Of a DNA stretch of 64,000 nt, positions 1 to 8,657 are shown in pieces. The first letter of the stretch is position 1. Each line of letters opens with the position of its first letter. Origin of the DNA: Eubacterium limosum (GTDB taxonomy: Bacteria; Bacillota; Clostridia; Eubacteriales; Eubacteriaceae). Where the stretch lies: contig NZ_CP019962.1 in assembly GCF_000807675.2 (NCBI RefSeq), positions 1,302,001-1,366,000 on the forward strand, in the 5' to 3' direction. The notes beneath the pieces were generated by a model that did no database searches, had not been told where the DNA came from, and saw only the letters and a program-made list of their open reading frames with translations. The translations under genes were made by a program, and so were the position numbers.

Positions 1-1
1 G

Positions 2-277
2 GCGGCAGCCCTGGTGGGCCGTGTGATGACCGCTGACCTGGGGGTTGATTCTCAGGCGCTCAAGCAGGAGCTGACCGAGCTTTTCGGCGGGGCCTGTGTG
101 GAGATGGAGGGCGCGGCCATCGGCCAGGCAGCCTACATCAATCACATTCCCTATATCGTGATCCGCTCCATTTCAGACAATGCGGACGGTAACCTGGTAG
201 AAACCTACCAGAATAATTTCCAGATGTCTGTGGTCAACGCAGCCAAGATGGTGCTGGAAATGGTTAAAAATTACTAA
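2..277 (+). CDS. mtnN: 5'-methylthioadenosine/S-adenosylhomocysteine nucleosidase, C-terminal part
   Basis: The reading frame is open from the first bases of the window, so only the last 91 or so residues are present. They carry the family's C-terminal core: the EMEGAAIGQAAY segment, whose glutamates contact the ribose of the substrate, and the IRSISDNAD segment containing the catalytic aspartate. The enzyme hydrolyses the glycosidic bond of methylthioadenosine and S-adenosylhomocysteine, recycling by-products of S-adenosylmethionine use in the cytoplasm. It stops 18 bases before the preferred alr start, so the two are probably co-transcribed. The family assignment is firm; the N-terminus lies outside the window. 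Confidence 0.9.
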   Translation, partial: AAALVGRVMTADLGVDSQALKQELTELFGGACVEMEGAAIGQAAYINHIPYIVIRSISDNADGNLVETYQNNFQMSVVNAAKMVLEMVKNY

Positions 278-295
278 AGACAGAAGGTGTTTCCC

Positions 296-1495
296 TTGGA
301 TCTTTTTGATGATTTTAGTGTAGTCCCGGCCCACCGGCCTACCTGGGCGGAGATCAAGCTTGAGAACCTGCTCTTTAACCTTGAGCAGATAAAAAAAGCG
401 GTAGGGCCAGAGGCCCGGATCATGGGCGTGGTCAAGGCGGACGCCTATGGCCACGGCGTGGATGTGGCCGAGCTCCTGCAGGACGAGGGCGTGCCCTGGC
501 TGGGAGTCGCTTTTCTGGACGAGGCCATCGCCCTGCGCCAGAAAGGGATTGACCGCTGCGATCTCTTTATTCTGGGCTACACCGGCGCCGACCAGATTCC
601 AGAGCTGGTGGAATGGGATGTGACGCCTGGGGTTTATCAGCTTGAGTTTGCCCAGGCCCTCTCGGACTACTGTGTGGTCAATGGCTCGGTGCATCCGGTC
701 CATATCAAGGTGGACACCGGCATGGGCCGGATCGGCTTCCGGTGGGATGAGGCGGTGGAGGCGGTCCTGAAGATCGCAGAGATGCCGGGCATCCGCATCG
801 AGGGGCTTTACACCCACTTTGCCACTGCGGATGAAGGCGACAAGGACTTTACGCATTTACAGCTCATGCGCTACGCTCAGGTGGTCAAGGCGCTTTCCGA
901 TAAGGGCGTTGAGATTCCGCTCAAGCATGTGGAAAACTCAGCCGCCATCATTGATTTTGATAAAACGGTTTTTAACATGGTGCGGCCGGGCATCATTCTC
1001 TACGGCCACTACCCCTCAGACGAGGTGAAAAAGGAAAAGCTTGGGCTAAAGCCGGTTATGAGCTTTAAAACCAGAATCGTCCATATCAAGACCATTCACG
1101 CGGGGGACTCGGTGAGCTATGGACGAAAGTTCACGGCTGAGTGTGACCGAAAAATCGCGACACTGCCGGTGGGCTATGCTGACGGCTACAGCCGGATGCT
1201 CTCCGGAAAGGGTGCGGAGGTACTGATTAACGGCTACCGCGCGCCTGTTGTGGGGAATATCTGTATGGACCAGTGTATGGTTGATATTACAGGCCTTGAG
1301 GGCGTTTCGCTCTATGATGAGGTGGAGCTTTTCGGGGAGAACCTCCCCGCCGAGGAGCTGGCTGAAAAGCTGGGCACCATCTCCTATGAGCTGCTCTGTA
1401 TGGTCAACAAGCGGGTTCCCCGCATTTATGATTTTATGGGTGAGAAACATCTGGAGGTAGAGATACTGAACGATGGATTTTTTGGCGGCCTCTGA
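296..1495 (+). CDS. alr: Alanine racemase (PLP-dependent)
   Basis: Interconverts L- and D-alanine for peptidoglycan synthesis. Counting from the TTG at 296, the PLP-binding lysine is K47 in VVKADAYGHG and the catalytic tyrosine of the second base is Y275 in SYGRKF. The length, about 399 residues, is normal for an N-terminal TIM barrel plus C-terminal beta domain. A GTG at 287 is in frame, but it overlaps the only purine-rich ribosome binding site (AGAAGG ending at 287). The TTG at 296, eight bases beyond that site, is therefore the better start. It follows mtnN closely and precedes a YitT-family membrane protein. Confidence 0.93.
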   Translation: MDLFDDFSVVPAHRPTWAEIKLENLLFNLEQIKKAVGPEARIMGVVKADAYGHGVDVAELLQDEGVPWLGVAFLDEAIALRQKGIDRCDLFILGYTGADQIPELVEWDVTPGVYQLEFAQALSDYCVVNGSVHPVHIKVDTGMGRIGFRWDEAVEAVLKIAEMPGIRIEGLYTHFATADEGDKDFTHLQLMRYAQVVKALSDKGVEIPLKHVENSAAIIDFDKTVFNMVRPGIILYGHYPSDEVKKEKLGLKPVMSFKTRIVHIKTIHAGDSVSYGRKFTAECDRKIATLPVGYADGYSRMLSGKGAEVLINGYRAPVVGNICMDQCMVDITGLEGVSLYDEVELFGENLPAEELAEKLGTISYELLCMVNKRVPRIYDFMGEKHLEVEILNDGFFGGL

Positions 1496-1555
1496 CCGCT
1501 GTAAAATTTATGAGGTTAGGCCGGCCGGCGGTGTGTCGGCCGATGTGATGGGGAA

Positions 1556-2431
1556 ATGGAAAACAAAATCAAAGATAATAAGGTCGCCCGTACCATTTTT
1601 GAGTACGTGGGCATTTTGTTCGGGACATTTATGACAGCCCTGGCTGCCAATATGTTCATGATTCCCAATAAGCTGGCACCCGGGGGCTTCAGCGGGCTTG
1701 CCACTGTGCTCTACTATGTGACGGGGCTGCCGGTTGGGACGGTTACCTTTGTATTCTCTGTGGCCACACAGCTGATCTCGCTCAAAGTGCTGGGCAAGAG
1801 CGTGGGCCTCAAGAGCTTTGTCTGTACCCTGGCCTACGGGGTTCTGGTCGATGTGATGGCAGGTGTGATACCGCCCTTCTCAGACGACGTCCTTCTGGCC
1901 AGTATTTTCGCCGGCGTCCTTTACGGGGTCGGCATGGGCGTGCTGTACCGCATGGGCGGCTCCGGCGGCGGGACAGACCTGCTGGCCCGGATGCTCCATA
2001 AGGTCACAAAGCGCCTGACTCTGAGCACCTGGATCATGTGCATTGACTTCTGCGTTGTCCTCTTTGCGGGGATCGCCTTTAAAAACATTTCGATCATGCT
2101 TTATTCCATCATCGTGCTGTTTTTATACACGCAGGTCATGGATTTTGTCATCGCGGGCAACAATTACGCCAAGGCGGCCAACATTGTCTCAGACAAAAGT
2201 CCGGAAATCTGTGAGCGCATCCGCACAGACCTCAACAAGAGCGCCACGATTTTTCACGCCTACGGCGCGTATTCGGGGCAGAGCAAGGATGTGGTTTACT
2301 GCATTGTCTACAGAAACCAGATCGCTAAGCTCAAAAGCATCATCTATGAGATTGACCCGAACGCCTTTGTAACCCTGGCCGATACCCAGGAGGTGCTGGG
2401 CGCAGGGTTTAAGAATTTCAATGGAGAATGA
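1556..2431 (+). CDS. YitT family (DUF161/DUF2179) membrane protein
   Basis: A 291-residue protein with about five to six hydrophobic segments in its first 200 residues (including FGTFMTALAANMFMIPNKLAPGG near the N-terminus and GVLYGVGMGVLYRMGGSGGG near residue 130). A soluble C-terminal DUF2179-type domain of about 85 residues follows, ending in the expected pattern around the FVTLADTQEVLG segment. This layout is typical of YitT/YebE proteins; their transport substrate is not established. The last codons and the stop lie inside the left arm of a MITE-like inverted repeat (2420-2570), so the extreme C-terminus (NFNGE) may have been supplied by that element. Confidence 0.85.
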   Translation: MENKIKDNKVARTIFEYVGILFGTFMTALAANMFMIPNKLAPGGFSGLATVLYYVTGLPVGTVTFVFSVATQLISLKVLGKSVGLKSFVCTLAYGVLVDVMAGVIPPFSDDVLLASIFAGVLYGVGMGVLYRMGGSGGGTDLLARMLHKVTKRLTLSTWIMCIDFCVVLFAGIAFKNISIMLYSIIVLFLYTQVMDFVIAGNNYAKAANIVSDKSPEICERIRTDLNKSATIFHAYGAYSGQSKDVVYCIVYRNQIAKLKSIIYEIDPNAFVTLADTQEVLGAGFKNFNGE

Positions 2432-2570
2432 AGAATTGAGAATGGAGAATTGATGAACCCTTTTTCTATCGAAAAAGTGATTAAGACAGCGGCCGCAGGC
2501 CGCCATTCCATTCAAAATGCGTTGCATTTTGTTCCTCTAATTCTCCATTCTGCATTCTCAAATCTCCATT
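2420..2570. repeat. MITE-like inverted-repeat element
   Basis: Two 32-bp arms, 2420-2451 and 2539-2570, are inverted copies matching at 27 of 32 positions; the outer arm is built of repeated AATGGAGAAT-type units. The interior holds a perfect 8-bp hairpin (CAAAATGC / GCATTTTG, 2513-2531). There is no coding capacity. The left arm supplies the stop codon of the YitT gene. It looks like a small non-autonomous palindromic element rather than a terminator, because no T-tract follows. Confidence 0.6.
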
Positions 2571-2663
2571 GGCAAAATTTGCTTTCTTATTAGGAAGGCA
2601 TATAAATTACCATGTTTGTTCGCACTTTGCGAAGTGCTAAAAATATTTTAGAAGGAGTAACAT

Positions 2664-3473
2664 ATGGAAAACTTAGAAAAAACAGCAAAAGGTATCCGCC
2701 GGGATATCGTGAAAATGATTGGTAAAGCCGCTTCCGGTCATCCGGGTGGATCTTTATCAGCAGTTGAAATTTTGAGCTTGTTATATTTTGAAAAGATGAA
2801 CGTTGATCCAAAGGATCCTAAAAAAGCAGACCGCGACCGTTTCGTCTTGTCAAAGGGCCATGCCGCACCGGTTCTGTACGCAACCCTGGCAGCAAAGGGC
2901 TTCTTTGACGCATCCGAACTGGATAACTTACGTCAGGTTGGTGCCATCCTTCAGGGCCACCCGGACATGAAGAAGATTCCGGGTGTGGATATGTCCACCG
3001 GTTCTCTGGGCCAGGGTATCTCCGCTGCTGTCGGTATGGCGCTGGGCGCTAAGATTGATGCGGCAGACTGGAAAACCTATGTGTTACTCGGCGACGGCGA
3101 ACTCCAGGAAGGCCTGGTCTGGGAAGCTGCCATGTCCGCAGCCCACTACAAGCTGGACAACCTGATCGCCTTTGTGGATAACAACAACCTGCAGATCGAC
3201 GGCGCCATCACAGACGTTATGTCACCGTACCCGATTGATGAAAAATTTGCGGCCTTTGGCTGGAATGTCATCAACATCGCAGACGGCAACGACTTTGATC
3301 AGTTGCGCGAAGGCCTTGAAAAAGCTTATGCCTGCGAAGGCAAGCCTTCTGTTTTAGTCTGCAAAACCGTTAAGGGCAAGGGCGTTTCCTACATGGAAAA
3401 CAATGCTGGCTGGCACGGTAAGGGACCAAACGCGGAACAGGTTGAAATTGCACTGAAAGAACTGGAGGATTAA
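2664..3473 (+). CDS. Transketolase, N-terminal (thiamine-diphosphate) subunit
   Basis: Transfers two-carbon ketol units between sugar phosphates in the non-oxidative pentose phosphate pathway. In many Clostridia and archaea the enzyme is split in two; this 269-residue protein is the TPP-binding half. It has the [13 protein letters not shown] start of the TPP domain near residue 26, the [11 protein letters not shown] histidine motif, and the GDGELQEG...NNN cofactor motif (residues about 144-175). The ATG has an ideal GAAGGAG ribosome binding site. The other half begins two bases after its stop, so the two are translated together. Codon use is more biased than in neighbours, consistent with high expression. 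Confidence 0.95.
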   Translation: MENLEKTAKGIRRDIVKMIGKAASGHPGGSLSAVEILSLLYFEKMNVDPKDPKKADRDRFVLSKGHAAPVLYATLAAKGFFDASELDNLRQVGAILQGHPDMKKIPGVDMSTGSLGQGISAAVGMALGAKIDAADWKTYVLLGDGELQEGLVWEAAMSAAHYKLDNLIAFVDNNNLQIDGAITDVMSPYPIDEKFAAFGWNVINIADGNDFDQLREGLEKAYACEGKPSVLVCKTVKGKGVSYMENNAGWHGKGPNAEQVEIALKELED

Positions 3474-3475
3474 TC

Positions 3476-4417
3476 ATGAGTAAAAAATCAACAAGACAGG
3501 CGTACGGCGAATATTTAGCAGTGCTCGCCGAAAAAAATAAAGATATTGTGGTTCTGGACGCGGATTTATCCGGCGCGACCAAAACCTCTGAATTTAAAAA
3601 GGTGATGCCAGAACGTCATTTTAACGCCGGTATCGCAGAATGCGACCTCATGGGCATGTCCGCTGGCTTAGCCACCACAGGCAAGATCCCGTTTGCCAGC
3701 ACCTTTGCCATTTTCGGCGCTGGCCGTGCTTTTGAAATCATCCGCAACAGCATCTGCTATCCAAAGCTGAACGTGAAGATTGCCCTGACCCATGCGGGGA
3801 TCTCCGTCGGCGAAGACGGCGGCTCCCACCAGTCTGTGGAAGACGTTGCCCTGATGCGCGCGGTTCCGAACATGACCGTTCTGGTACCGGCAGACGCCAC
3901 TGAAACACAGCGCATGATGGACGCAGCCGTTGCCATCGACGGCCCGGTCTACATCCGCTTAGGCCGTCTGGACACCAACGTGATCTTTGACGAAGACTAT
4001 GAATTTGAAGTCGGCAAGGCATCCGCATTAAAAGAAGGCCACGACCTGACCATCATGGCTATGGGCTTAATGGTTGAAAAGGCTCTGGAAGCCGCTGACA
4101 TCTTAAAGGCAGAAGGCATCTCCGCCCGCGTCCTGAACATGGGCTCCATCAAACCCATTGACCGTGAAGCCATCGAAGCAGCCGCCAAAGAAACTGGCGC
4201 CATCGTCACTGCTGAAGAACACAGCATCATCGGCGGCCTGGCCGGCGCAGTCTGCGAAGTTCTGGCAGAAACCACTCCGGCACCGGTTGAAAAAGTCGGC
4301 GTGATGGATCAGTTCGGCCAGTCCGGCAAAGCGCTGGAACTGCTTGAAAAATACAACCTGACTACTGGCGCCATCGTGGAAGCCGCCAAAAAGGTCGTGG
4401 CACGCAAAGCCAAATAA
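3476..4417 (+). CDS. Transketolase, C-terminal (pyrimidine-binding) subunit
   Basis: The second half of the split transketolase, 313 residues. It contains the pyrimidine-binding domain (VVLDADLSGATKTSEF, then ERHFNAGIAECDLMGMSAGLA with the catalytic glutamate, about residues 42-62) and a C-terminal transketolase domain (VRLGR-like YIRLGRLD, then AEEHSIIGGL). It starts two bases after the N-terminal subunit with a GGAGGA site inside that gene's last codons. A strong intrinsic terminator ends the operon 12 bases downstream. The two chains should form the active heterotetramer. Confidence 0.95.
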   Translation: MSKKSTRQAYGEYLAVLAEKNKDIVVLDADLSGATKTSEFKKVMPERHFNAGIAECDLMGMSAGLATTGKIPFASTFAIFGAGRAFEIIRNSICYPKLNVKIALTHAGISVGEDGGSHQSVEDVALMRAVPNMTVLVPADATETQRMMDAAVAIDGPVYIRLGRLDTNVIFDEDYEFEVGKASALKEGHDLTIMAMGLMVEKALEAADILKAEGISARVLNMGSIKPIDREAIEAAAKETGAIVTAEEHSIIGGLAGAVCEVLAETTPAPVEKVGVMDQFGQSGKALELLEKYNLTTGAIVEAAKKVVARKAK

Positions 4418-4428
4418 AGATACCGCAT

Positions 4429-4466
4429 GAGAGGCAGGGTCTGAAACAGACCCTGCCTCTTTTTTA
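4429..4466 (+). terminator. Intrinsic terminator after the transketolase operon
   Basis: A perfect 13-bp stem (4431-4443 pairing with 4447-4459), an AAA loop and six following T residues. The loop-proximal bases read GTCTGAAACAGAC, a motif related to the nadE terminator at 18035. Confidence 0.92.
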
Positions 4467-4490
4467 AATGGAAAATTTCCGATTTATTCA

Positions 4491-4512
4491 AAGGGTATCG
4501 CGGCGATACGGG
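4491..4512. repeat. GTATCG-CGG-CGATAC palindrome, non-terminator copy
   Basis: One of five intergenic copies in this window of a palindrome with core GTATCG, a 3-base loop and CGATAC (others at 15234, 22036, 26579, 53193). Here the flanks do not pair (GG opposite GG) and no T-tract follows, so it is unlikely to terminate transcription. Confidence 0.6.
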
Positions 4513-4730
4513 CTGAAGGGACGGGACTCTGGGATTGGCGGTCTTGGTATCCCTACCTGTTCCGACAGCGAATTAATTTTTATTTAAGAATTGAACATTT
4601 TCAGGTTGAAACATTTGCGTTTAAAGAAAATTAAGCAAAGGGACAAGTTTTAGGGAAGAACTTTTTTGTAAAAACCCTGTAAAAAATCTTTAAAATTAAA
4701 AAATATCTTTGCCACACTTTTTGCCACATA

Positions 4731-4926
4731 TTGAAATCCCCGCAAAACTCTGATATGATGAGATTACATTCTGGTGCTGTGGACGCCACAGACCGGTAAA
4801 ACATGTCCAATCTCTACAGTTTATCCCTTGATGCCAAAGACTGCTCCGAGGCATCATGCCGGACTGCTCCAAATTTTCCGGTTTAAACTGTTTGGTGAAA
4901 ATACTGCCATTGGCAGTATTTTTTTG
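4731..4926 (+). ncRNA. Candidate structured small RNA with its own promoter and terminator
   Basis: There is no ORF here, but the parts of a small RNA gene are complete. The promoter is TTGAAA (4731-4736), 17 bases, and TATGAT (4754-4759) with an extended TGA; initiation is expected near 4766. A 5' hairpin follows (4771-4796, stem broken by one bulge). The 7-bp helix CAGTTTA (4817-4823) with TAAACTG (4884-4890) then closes a multiloop holding two hairpins: 4829-4856 (loop 14 nt) and 4859-4881. Both loops display the same GACTGCTCC. The terminator is 4900-4920 plus a T-tract. The CUCC loops could pair with Shine-Dalgarno sequences, which is an inference. I do not recognise it as a known family. 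Confidence 0.55.
4898..4926 (+). terminator. Intrinsic terminator of the candidate small RNA
   Basis: Nine-base-pair stem AATACTGCC (4900-4908) with GGCAGTATT (4912-4920), 3-base loop, followed by a run of T residues to 4925. There is no upstream protein gene within 480 bases, so it most plausibly ends a non-coding transcript. Confidence 0.85.
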
Positions 4927-4973
4927 GCTGAACTGTAGAACGTTTGCAAAAAATTCTCTTATACTTGAGAATA

Positions 4974-5008
4974 TTGACATTGTATTTTACCACAAATAAA
5001 TATATAAT
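4974..5008 (+). promoter_or_regulatory. Probable promoter of the XRE/DUF3987 pair
   Basis: TTGACA at 4974-4979, with TAAATA at 4997 (17-base spacing) or a better-looking TATAAT at 5003-5008 (longer, non-optimal spacing). It lies in an AT-rich stretch 45-80 bases upstream of the ATG at 5052. Confidence 0.45.
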
Positions 5009-5051
5009 ATTTCTATTAATCTTTAAATTCACGTCTGAAAGGAGAAAGCCC

Positions 5052-6485
5052 ATGTCGCAATTCAGTGAACGCCTGACAACTTTAGTTGAAGCAACGGGAT
5101 TTTCCATCTATCAGCTTTCCAAAAAAGCCAAAATCGACCGCTCCACCATCCACAAGGTCATGGTGGGCGAACGCGTGCCCAGCGCCGATTTCTATAAAAA
5201 GCTCTGCCGCTCCCTGTTACTGACCCCCTTTGAAAAGAGCGAGCTCGACGATCTCTACAAGATGGCCAAGATCGGCGATAAGGTCTACTACCGGCGCAAC
5301 AGCGTCAAGCGGCTCGTGGAGGAGCTGGCCGGCAACACCTACGCCCCCACCGAGGACATCGCAGACCGCGAGTACAAGGCCTTTCCCGTACTCCAGCACG
5401 GGACACAGGTCATCGAGGGCAAAAACGACATCAACAGCGTGATCATTGATGTGATCAACGACGAGATTTACCACAGAGAGGCGCCGCACCTGGCCATCGC
5501 CCTGGATTTTGACCACCAGTTTGTGTACGAGTACCTGTACAACGCCTTTGTGTGCACTGCCGAGGCAGTGGACATCGAGCACTTTATCTACCTGGAAAAG
5601 GAGAGCAGCCGCCATGACGCCATCCAAAAAAATCTGCGCCACCTCCAGTACATTCTGTCCTTCAGCCTGTGCGGCCGGGACGGTTATCATCCCTACTATT
5701 CCTATACCGGTGCCGACCCTGCCCAGGCCGTTACCACCTTTCTGCCCTATTTCATCATCACCAACCGCCATGTGCTGAAGCTGTCCAGAAGCTTTAAAAC
5801 CGCCATTTTGTATGATGATGCTCCCATTGTGGACTTTTATCAGAAATCAGTGGACCGCCTCTGCCGCGGCCTGCCACTGCTTACCCGCAGGACCGACAAC
5901 CTTGAGGATATGTATGGCTGGACCAGAGAGAACCTGGGCGACGCCAGTCTGGAGCCCCACCCCTGCCTGACCCTCTGCCTGACCGACGAGCGCATCGAGT
6001 CTCTGGTGCGGCCAGGTATCCCCGGAAGGGAGGCTGTCTGCGCCCTGGCGCGCGAGGTTTACGGCCCTTACAGCCGTGGCGAAAAGCCCTTGCCAAGGTC
6101 CTTCTTTTCCCGGGAAGGGCTGAGGGCCTATGTCGAAACCGGGCGCATCTGTTACTTCCCGGAAAGTCTGGTGCGCTGCTGCACCAAAGAGGAGCGGCAG
6201 GTCTTTATGCAAGAGCTGCTGGCAGCTGTGGAGGCCGGTGAGACGGCCTTTACCGCTATGGATTCTGACAAATTCAGGACGCCCCTCAATGTGGAGATCA
6301 TTCTATCCGACACCCAGCAGGTGGTGGTCCAGCGCTTCTGCAATGACAGCCAGCGGCTCAACGCCGTGGTCATCGAAGAGCCCGGCATCTGCGAAGCCTT
6401 TTCCGATTTCTTTGACTATCTGCCCGAGAGCGATCTGACCCTGAGCCGGGAGGGGATGATTGACCTGCTGAAAAGCTACTTATAA
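5052..6485 (+). CDS. XRE-family helix-turn-helix regulator with a large unassigned C-terminal region
   Basis: 477 residues. Residues about 5-60 form a Cro/CI-type helix-turn-helix (SIYQLSKKAKIDRSTIHKVMVGERVPS). The remaining 400 residues match no domain I recognise; they are aromatic-rich in the middle (for example DGYHPYYSYTGADP), end in a leucine-rich helix and contain no membrane segment. The ATG at 5052 is chosen over upstream in-frame codons because of the GAAAGGAGAAAGCCC site before it and because the HTH begins there. It is followed after 10 bases by the DUF3987 gene, so the two form an operon; it may regulate that operon itself. No function beyond DNA binding can be stated. Confidence 0.7.
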   Translation: MSQFSERLTTLVEATGFSIYQLSKKAKIDRSTIHKVMVGERVPSADFYKKLCRSLLLTPFEKSELDDLYKMAKIGDKVYYRRNSVKRLVEELAGNTYAPTEDIADREYKAFPVLQHGTQVIEGKNDINSVIIDVINDEIYHREAPHLAIALDFDHQFVYEYLYNAFVCTAEAVDIEHFIYLEKESSRHDAIQKNLRHLQYILSFSLCGRDGYHPYYSYTGADPAQAVTTFLPYFIITNRHVLKLSRSFKTAILYDDAPIVDFYQKSVDRLCRGLPLLTRRTDNLEDMYGWTRENLGDASLEPHPCLTLCLTDERIESLVRPGIPGREAVCALAREVYGPYSRGEKPLPRSFFSREGLRAYVETGRICYFPESLVRCCTKEERQVFMQELLAAVEAGETAFTAMDSDKFRTPLNVEIILSDTQQVVVQRFCNDSQRLNAVVIEEPGICEAFSDFFDYLPESDLTLSREGMIDLLKSYL

Positions 6486-6495
6486 AGGAGAATCC

Positions 6496-8364
6496 ATGAA
6501 AACCGACGACGTAAACAACCAGGCGCTGACGCCAGAACAGGCCAAGGCCCTGGAGGAAAGCCTGGAGAATATTAACGCGGCCCTGGCCGTGGAGGAAAAG
6601 GACCGGGAGCCCGGAAAGCCCTACATCAAACACACACACCGGGTCACCCATGAGACCATTACCCTCTGCGACCCTAAAACCGGCAAGGAGCGGAAACTCA
6701 CCGATGAGGAGCGGGCGGCCATGACCACTGTGGAGGAGACTGTGCGCTACTATCCCGACTTCCGTCTGAAATGGGGCGAATACCTCTGCGATCCCGGCAA
6801 AGGCTGGACTCTGGAGGACTATGAGCACTACGAAGAGCGCATGAAAGAGTACGCCGAGACCGGAAGCGTCCGCGCCGAGTGGGGACGGCTGAGACCCCTG
6901 ACCGAGGAGATCGAGCGCCCCGCCTTCCCCGTGAACGCCCTGCCCGAGCCCTACGCCTCCTACACCGAAGCCCTGGCCGCGAGCCTCCAGGTGCCCGTGG
7001 ACATGGTGGGCGTGTCCGTGCTGGCCCTGCTGGGCGGCTGCCTGCAGAAGCGGTACGAGATCAACGCAAAGGATAAATTCACGGTGCCTCTGGGACTGTA
7101 CACCCTGGTGGTGGCCGACCCCGGCGAGCGGAAATCCAGTGTCTACGACGAGGTGGTGCGCCCAGTCAAGGACTACGAGCAAAAGCTCTGGAAAGAATAT
7201 CAGAAGAACCAGTTCGATGACGAGCTGGAGCAGGAGCTGGCAGAGGAAGCCTTTAAGACCGCCAAGAACCAGTACAAGAAATGCAAAGAATCCTCCGAGC
7301 GGGAGGCACTGAAGGAAACCATGCTCGAGCTCAAGGAAAAAATCGCCTTTTTCCAGAAAAAATGCCCGCCCTGCCTGTATATGGACGATACCACCAACGC
7401 GGCCCTGGAACAGGAGCTGGCCCGCAACGGCGGCCGTATGATCATCATGTCCGATGAGGGCGACCTGTTCGCCAACATGATGGGCCTGTACACCGGCGGC
7501 CAGCATACCCTGGGCGCTCTGCTCAAGGGCCACACCGGCGGCAGCTCCAAGACCCACCGCGTGGGCCGCGACCCCGTCCACCTGCCCGCCAGCAACCTGA
7601 GCATTCTGCTCATGGTCCAGCCCATCATCATCGACACCATTATGGCCGACCCTGTGATGCGGGGCCGCGGCATGAACGCCCGCTTTCTCTACACCATGCC
7701 CAAAACCAGGGTGGGCGAGCGCAACATCGAGACCGCCCCCGACGTGGACCCCAAAATCGACGCGGACTACTACAACGCTGTCTACAGCCTGTACGCAGAC
7801 AACCACATCACCCTCGAGCCAAAACCCAGGCAGCTTGAGCTGAAGGACAGCGCTCAGATGGCCTATATGGCCTATGAGACTGTGTTTGAGCGCCGTCTGA
7901 AAGGGGATATGAAGGATATAAGAGACTGGGGCAGCAAGCTCGGCGGCGAGATGCTGCGCCTGGTGGGCATCCTTCAGTGCGCCGCCCACCCCCATGCCAT
8001 CCTGGAGACCCCGGTGGCCAAGGAAACCGTGGATCAGGCCTACAAGCTGGCCCGCTATTTCGGCGAGTACGCACGCATCATCTATAATATGGGCGAGGGG
8101 ATGGACCCGAATATGGGCGTCTGCCGGCGGATTGTGGAGGTGGTCCGGGCCCAGGGGCTCAAAACCTTCTCGAAAACCGAGCTCTTTGGCATCTCACGCA
8201 TGGGCTGTAAAAAAATTTCAGATCTGCTGCCCTATCTGAATATTCTGGAAGACTACGGCTATCTGAGAAGCGGCCAGTTCACCAATGGAAACCGCACCTT
8301 TACAGGCTACCAGGTGAACCCGGCAGTGTTTGAAGCCCAGGAGGTCATCCATAACAACGCATAA
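6496..8364 (+). CDS. DUF3987 (YfjI-like) P-loop ATPase
   Basis: 622 residues. The segment from about residue 140 (FPVNALPEPYASYTEALAAS) through VVADPGERKSS (a Walker-A-like loop at residues 205-215) and the later MIIMSDEGDLF (Walker-B-like) fits DUF3987 proteins. These are often found with phage, plasmid or integrative-element replication genes and are related to primase-associated helicases. A charged coiled-coil-like stretch separates the two ATPase motifs (about residues 230-295). It is the second gene of a two-gene unit with an XRE regulator; no integrase, primase or relaxase accompanies it. Its role here is unknown. The stop lies in the left arm of an inverted repeat (8349-8540). Confidence 0.7.
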   Translation: MKTDDVNNQALTPEQAKALEESLENINAALAVEEKDREPGKPYIKHTHRVTHETITLCDPKTGKERKLTDEERAAMTTVEETVRYYPDFRLKWGEYLCDPGKGWTLEDYEHYEERMKEYAETGSVRAEWGRLRPLTEEIERPAFPVNALPEPYASYTEALAASLQVPVDMVGVSVLALLGGCLQKRYEINAKDKFTVPLGLYTLVVADPGERKSSVYDEVVRPVKDYEQKLWKEYQKNQFDDELEQELAEEAFKTAKNQYKKCKESSEREALKETMLELKEKIAFFQKKCPPCLYMDDTTNAALEQELARNGGRMIIMSDEGDLFANMMGLYTGGQHTLGALLKGHTGGSSKTHRVGRDPVHLPASNLSILLMVQPIIIDTIMADPVMRGRGMNARFLYTMPKTRVGERNIETAPDVDPKIDADYYNAVYSLYADNHITLEPKPRQLELKDSAQMAYMAYETVFERRLKGDMKDIRDWGSKLGGEMLRLVGILQCAAHPHAILETPVAKETVDQAYKLARYFGEYARIIYNMGEGMDPNMGVCRRIVEVVRAQGLKTFSKTELFGISRMGCKKISDLLPYLNILEDYGYLRSGQFTNGNRTFTGYQVNPAVFEAQEVIHNNA

Positions 8365-8540
8365 CCACTGACATTTTTATCAGGAGCCCCAAAACCTGCA
8401 AAGCAGGATAAGACTCATTAGGCATTTTTATGTAATGTTTATTTTATATAAATATTATATTATAAAAATGTCTTTTTTTCATTTTCAAGATTGAATTAAA
8501 GGTATACGGTTTGGAAGTTAGTGGCTATGCGTTGTTATGG
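8349..8540. repeat. Nested inverted repeat enclosing an AT-rich spacer
   Basis: Outer arms 8349-8369 and 8520-8540 match at 20 of 21 positions in inverted orientation. An inner perfect 11-bp pair, GACATTTTTAT (8370-8380) and ATAAAAATGTC (8462-8472), is nested inside. The left arm contains the stop of the DUF3987 gene. The remainder, to the surface-protein gene at 8658, is AT-rich and holds no gene that I can see. Confidence 0.6.
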
Positions 8541-8657
8541 CCTAAATTCACCCCAAAAGATAAAAAAGCATCCCGCCCAAATACTTGATTTTTCCTTAAT
8601 TAGATGGGTAAAACTCTTTAAAAGATTAATTTTTACCATTAAGAAAAGGAAAATAAA

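Noticed and set aside
6370-7995. A 541-codon minus-strand frame opposite the DUF3987 gene
   Set aside because: Shadow of a GC-rich coding strand: Val/Gly/His-rich, no ribosome binding site, and the + strand has clear ATPase motifs.
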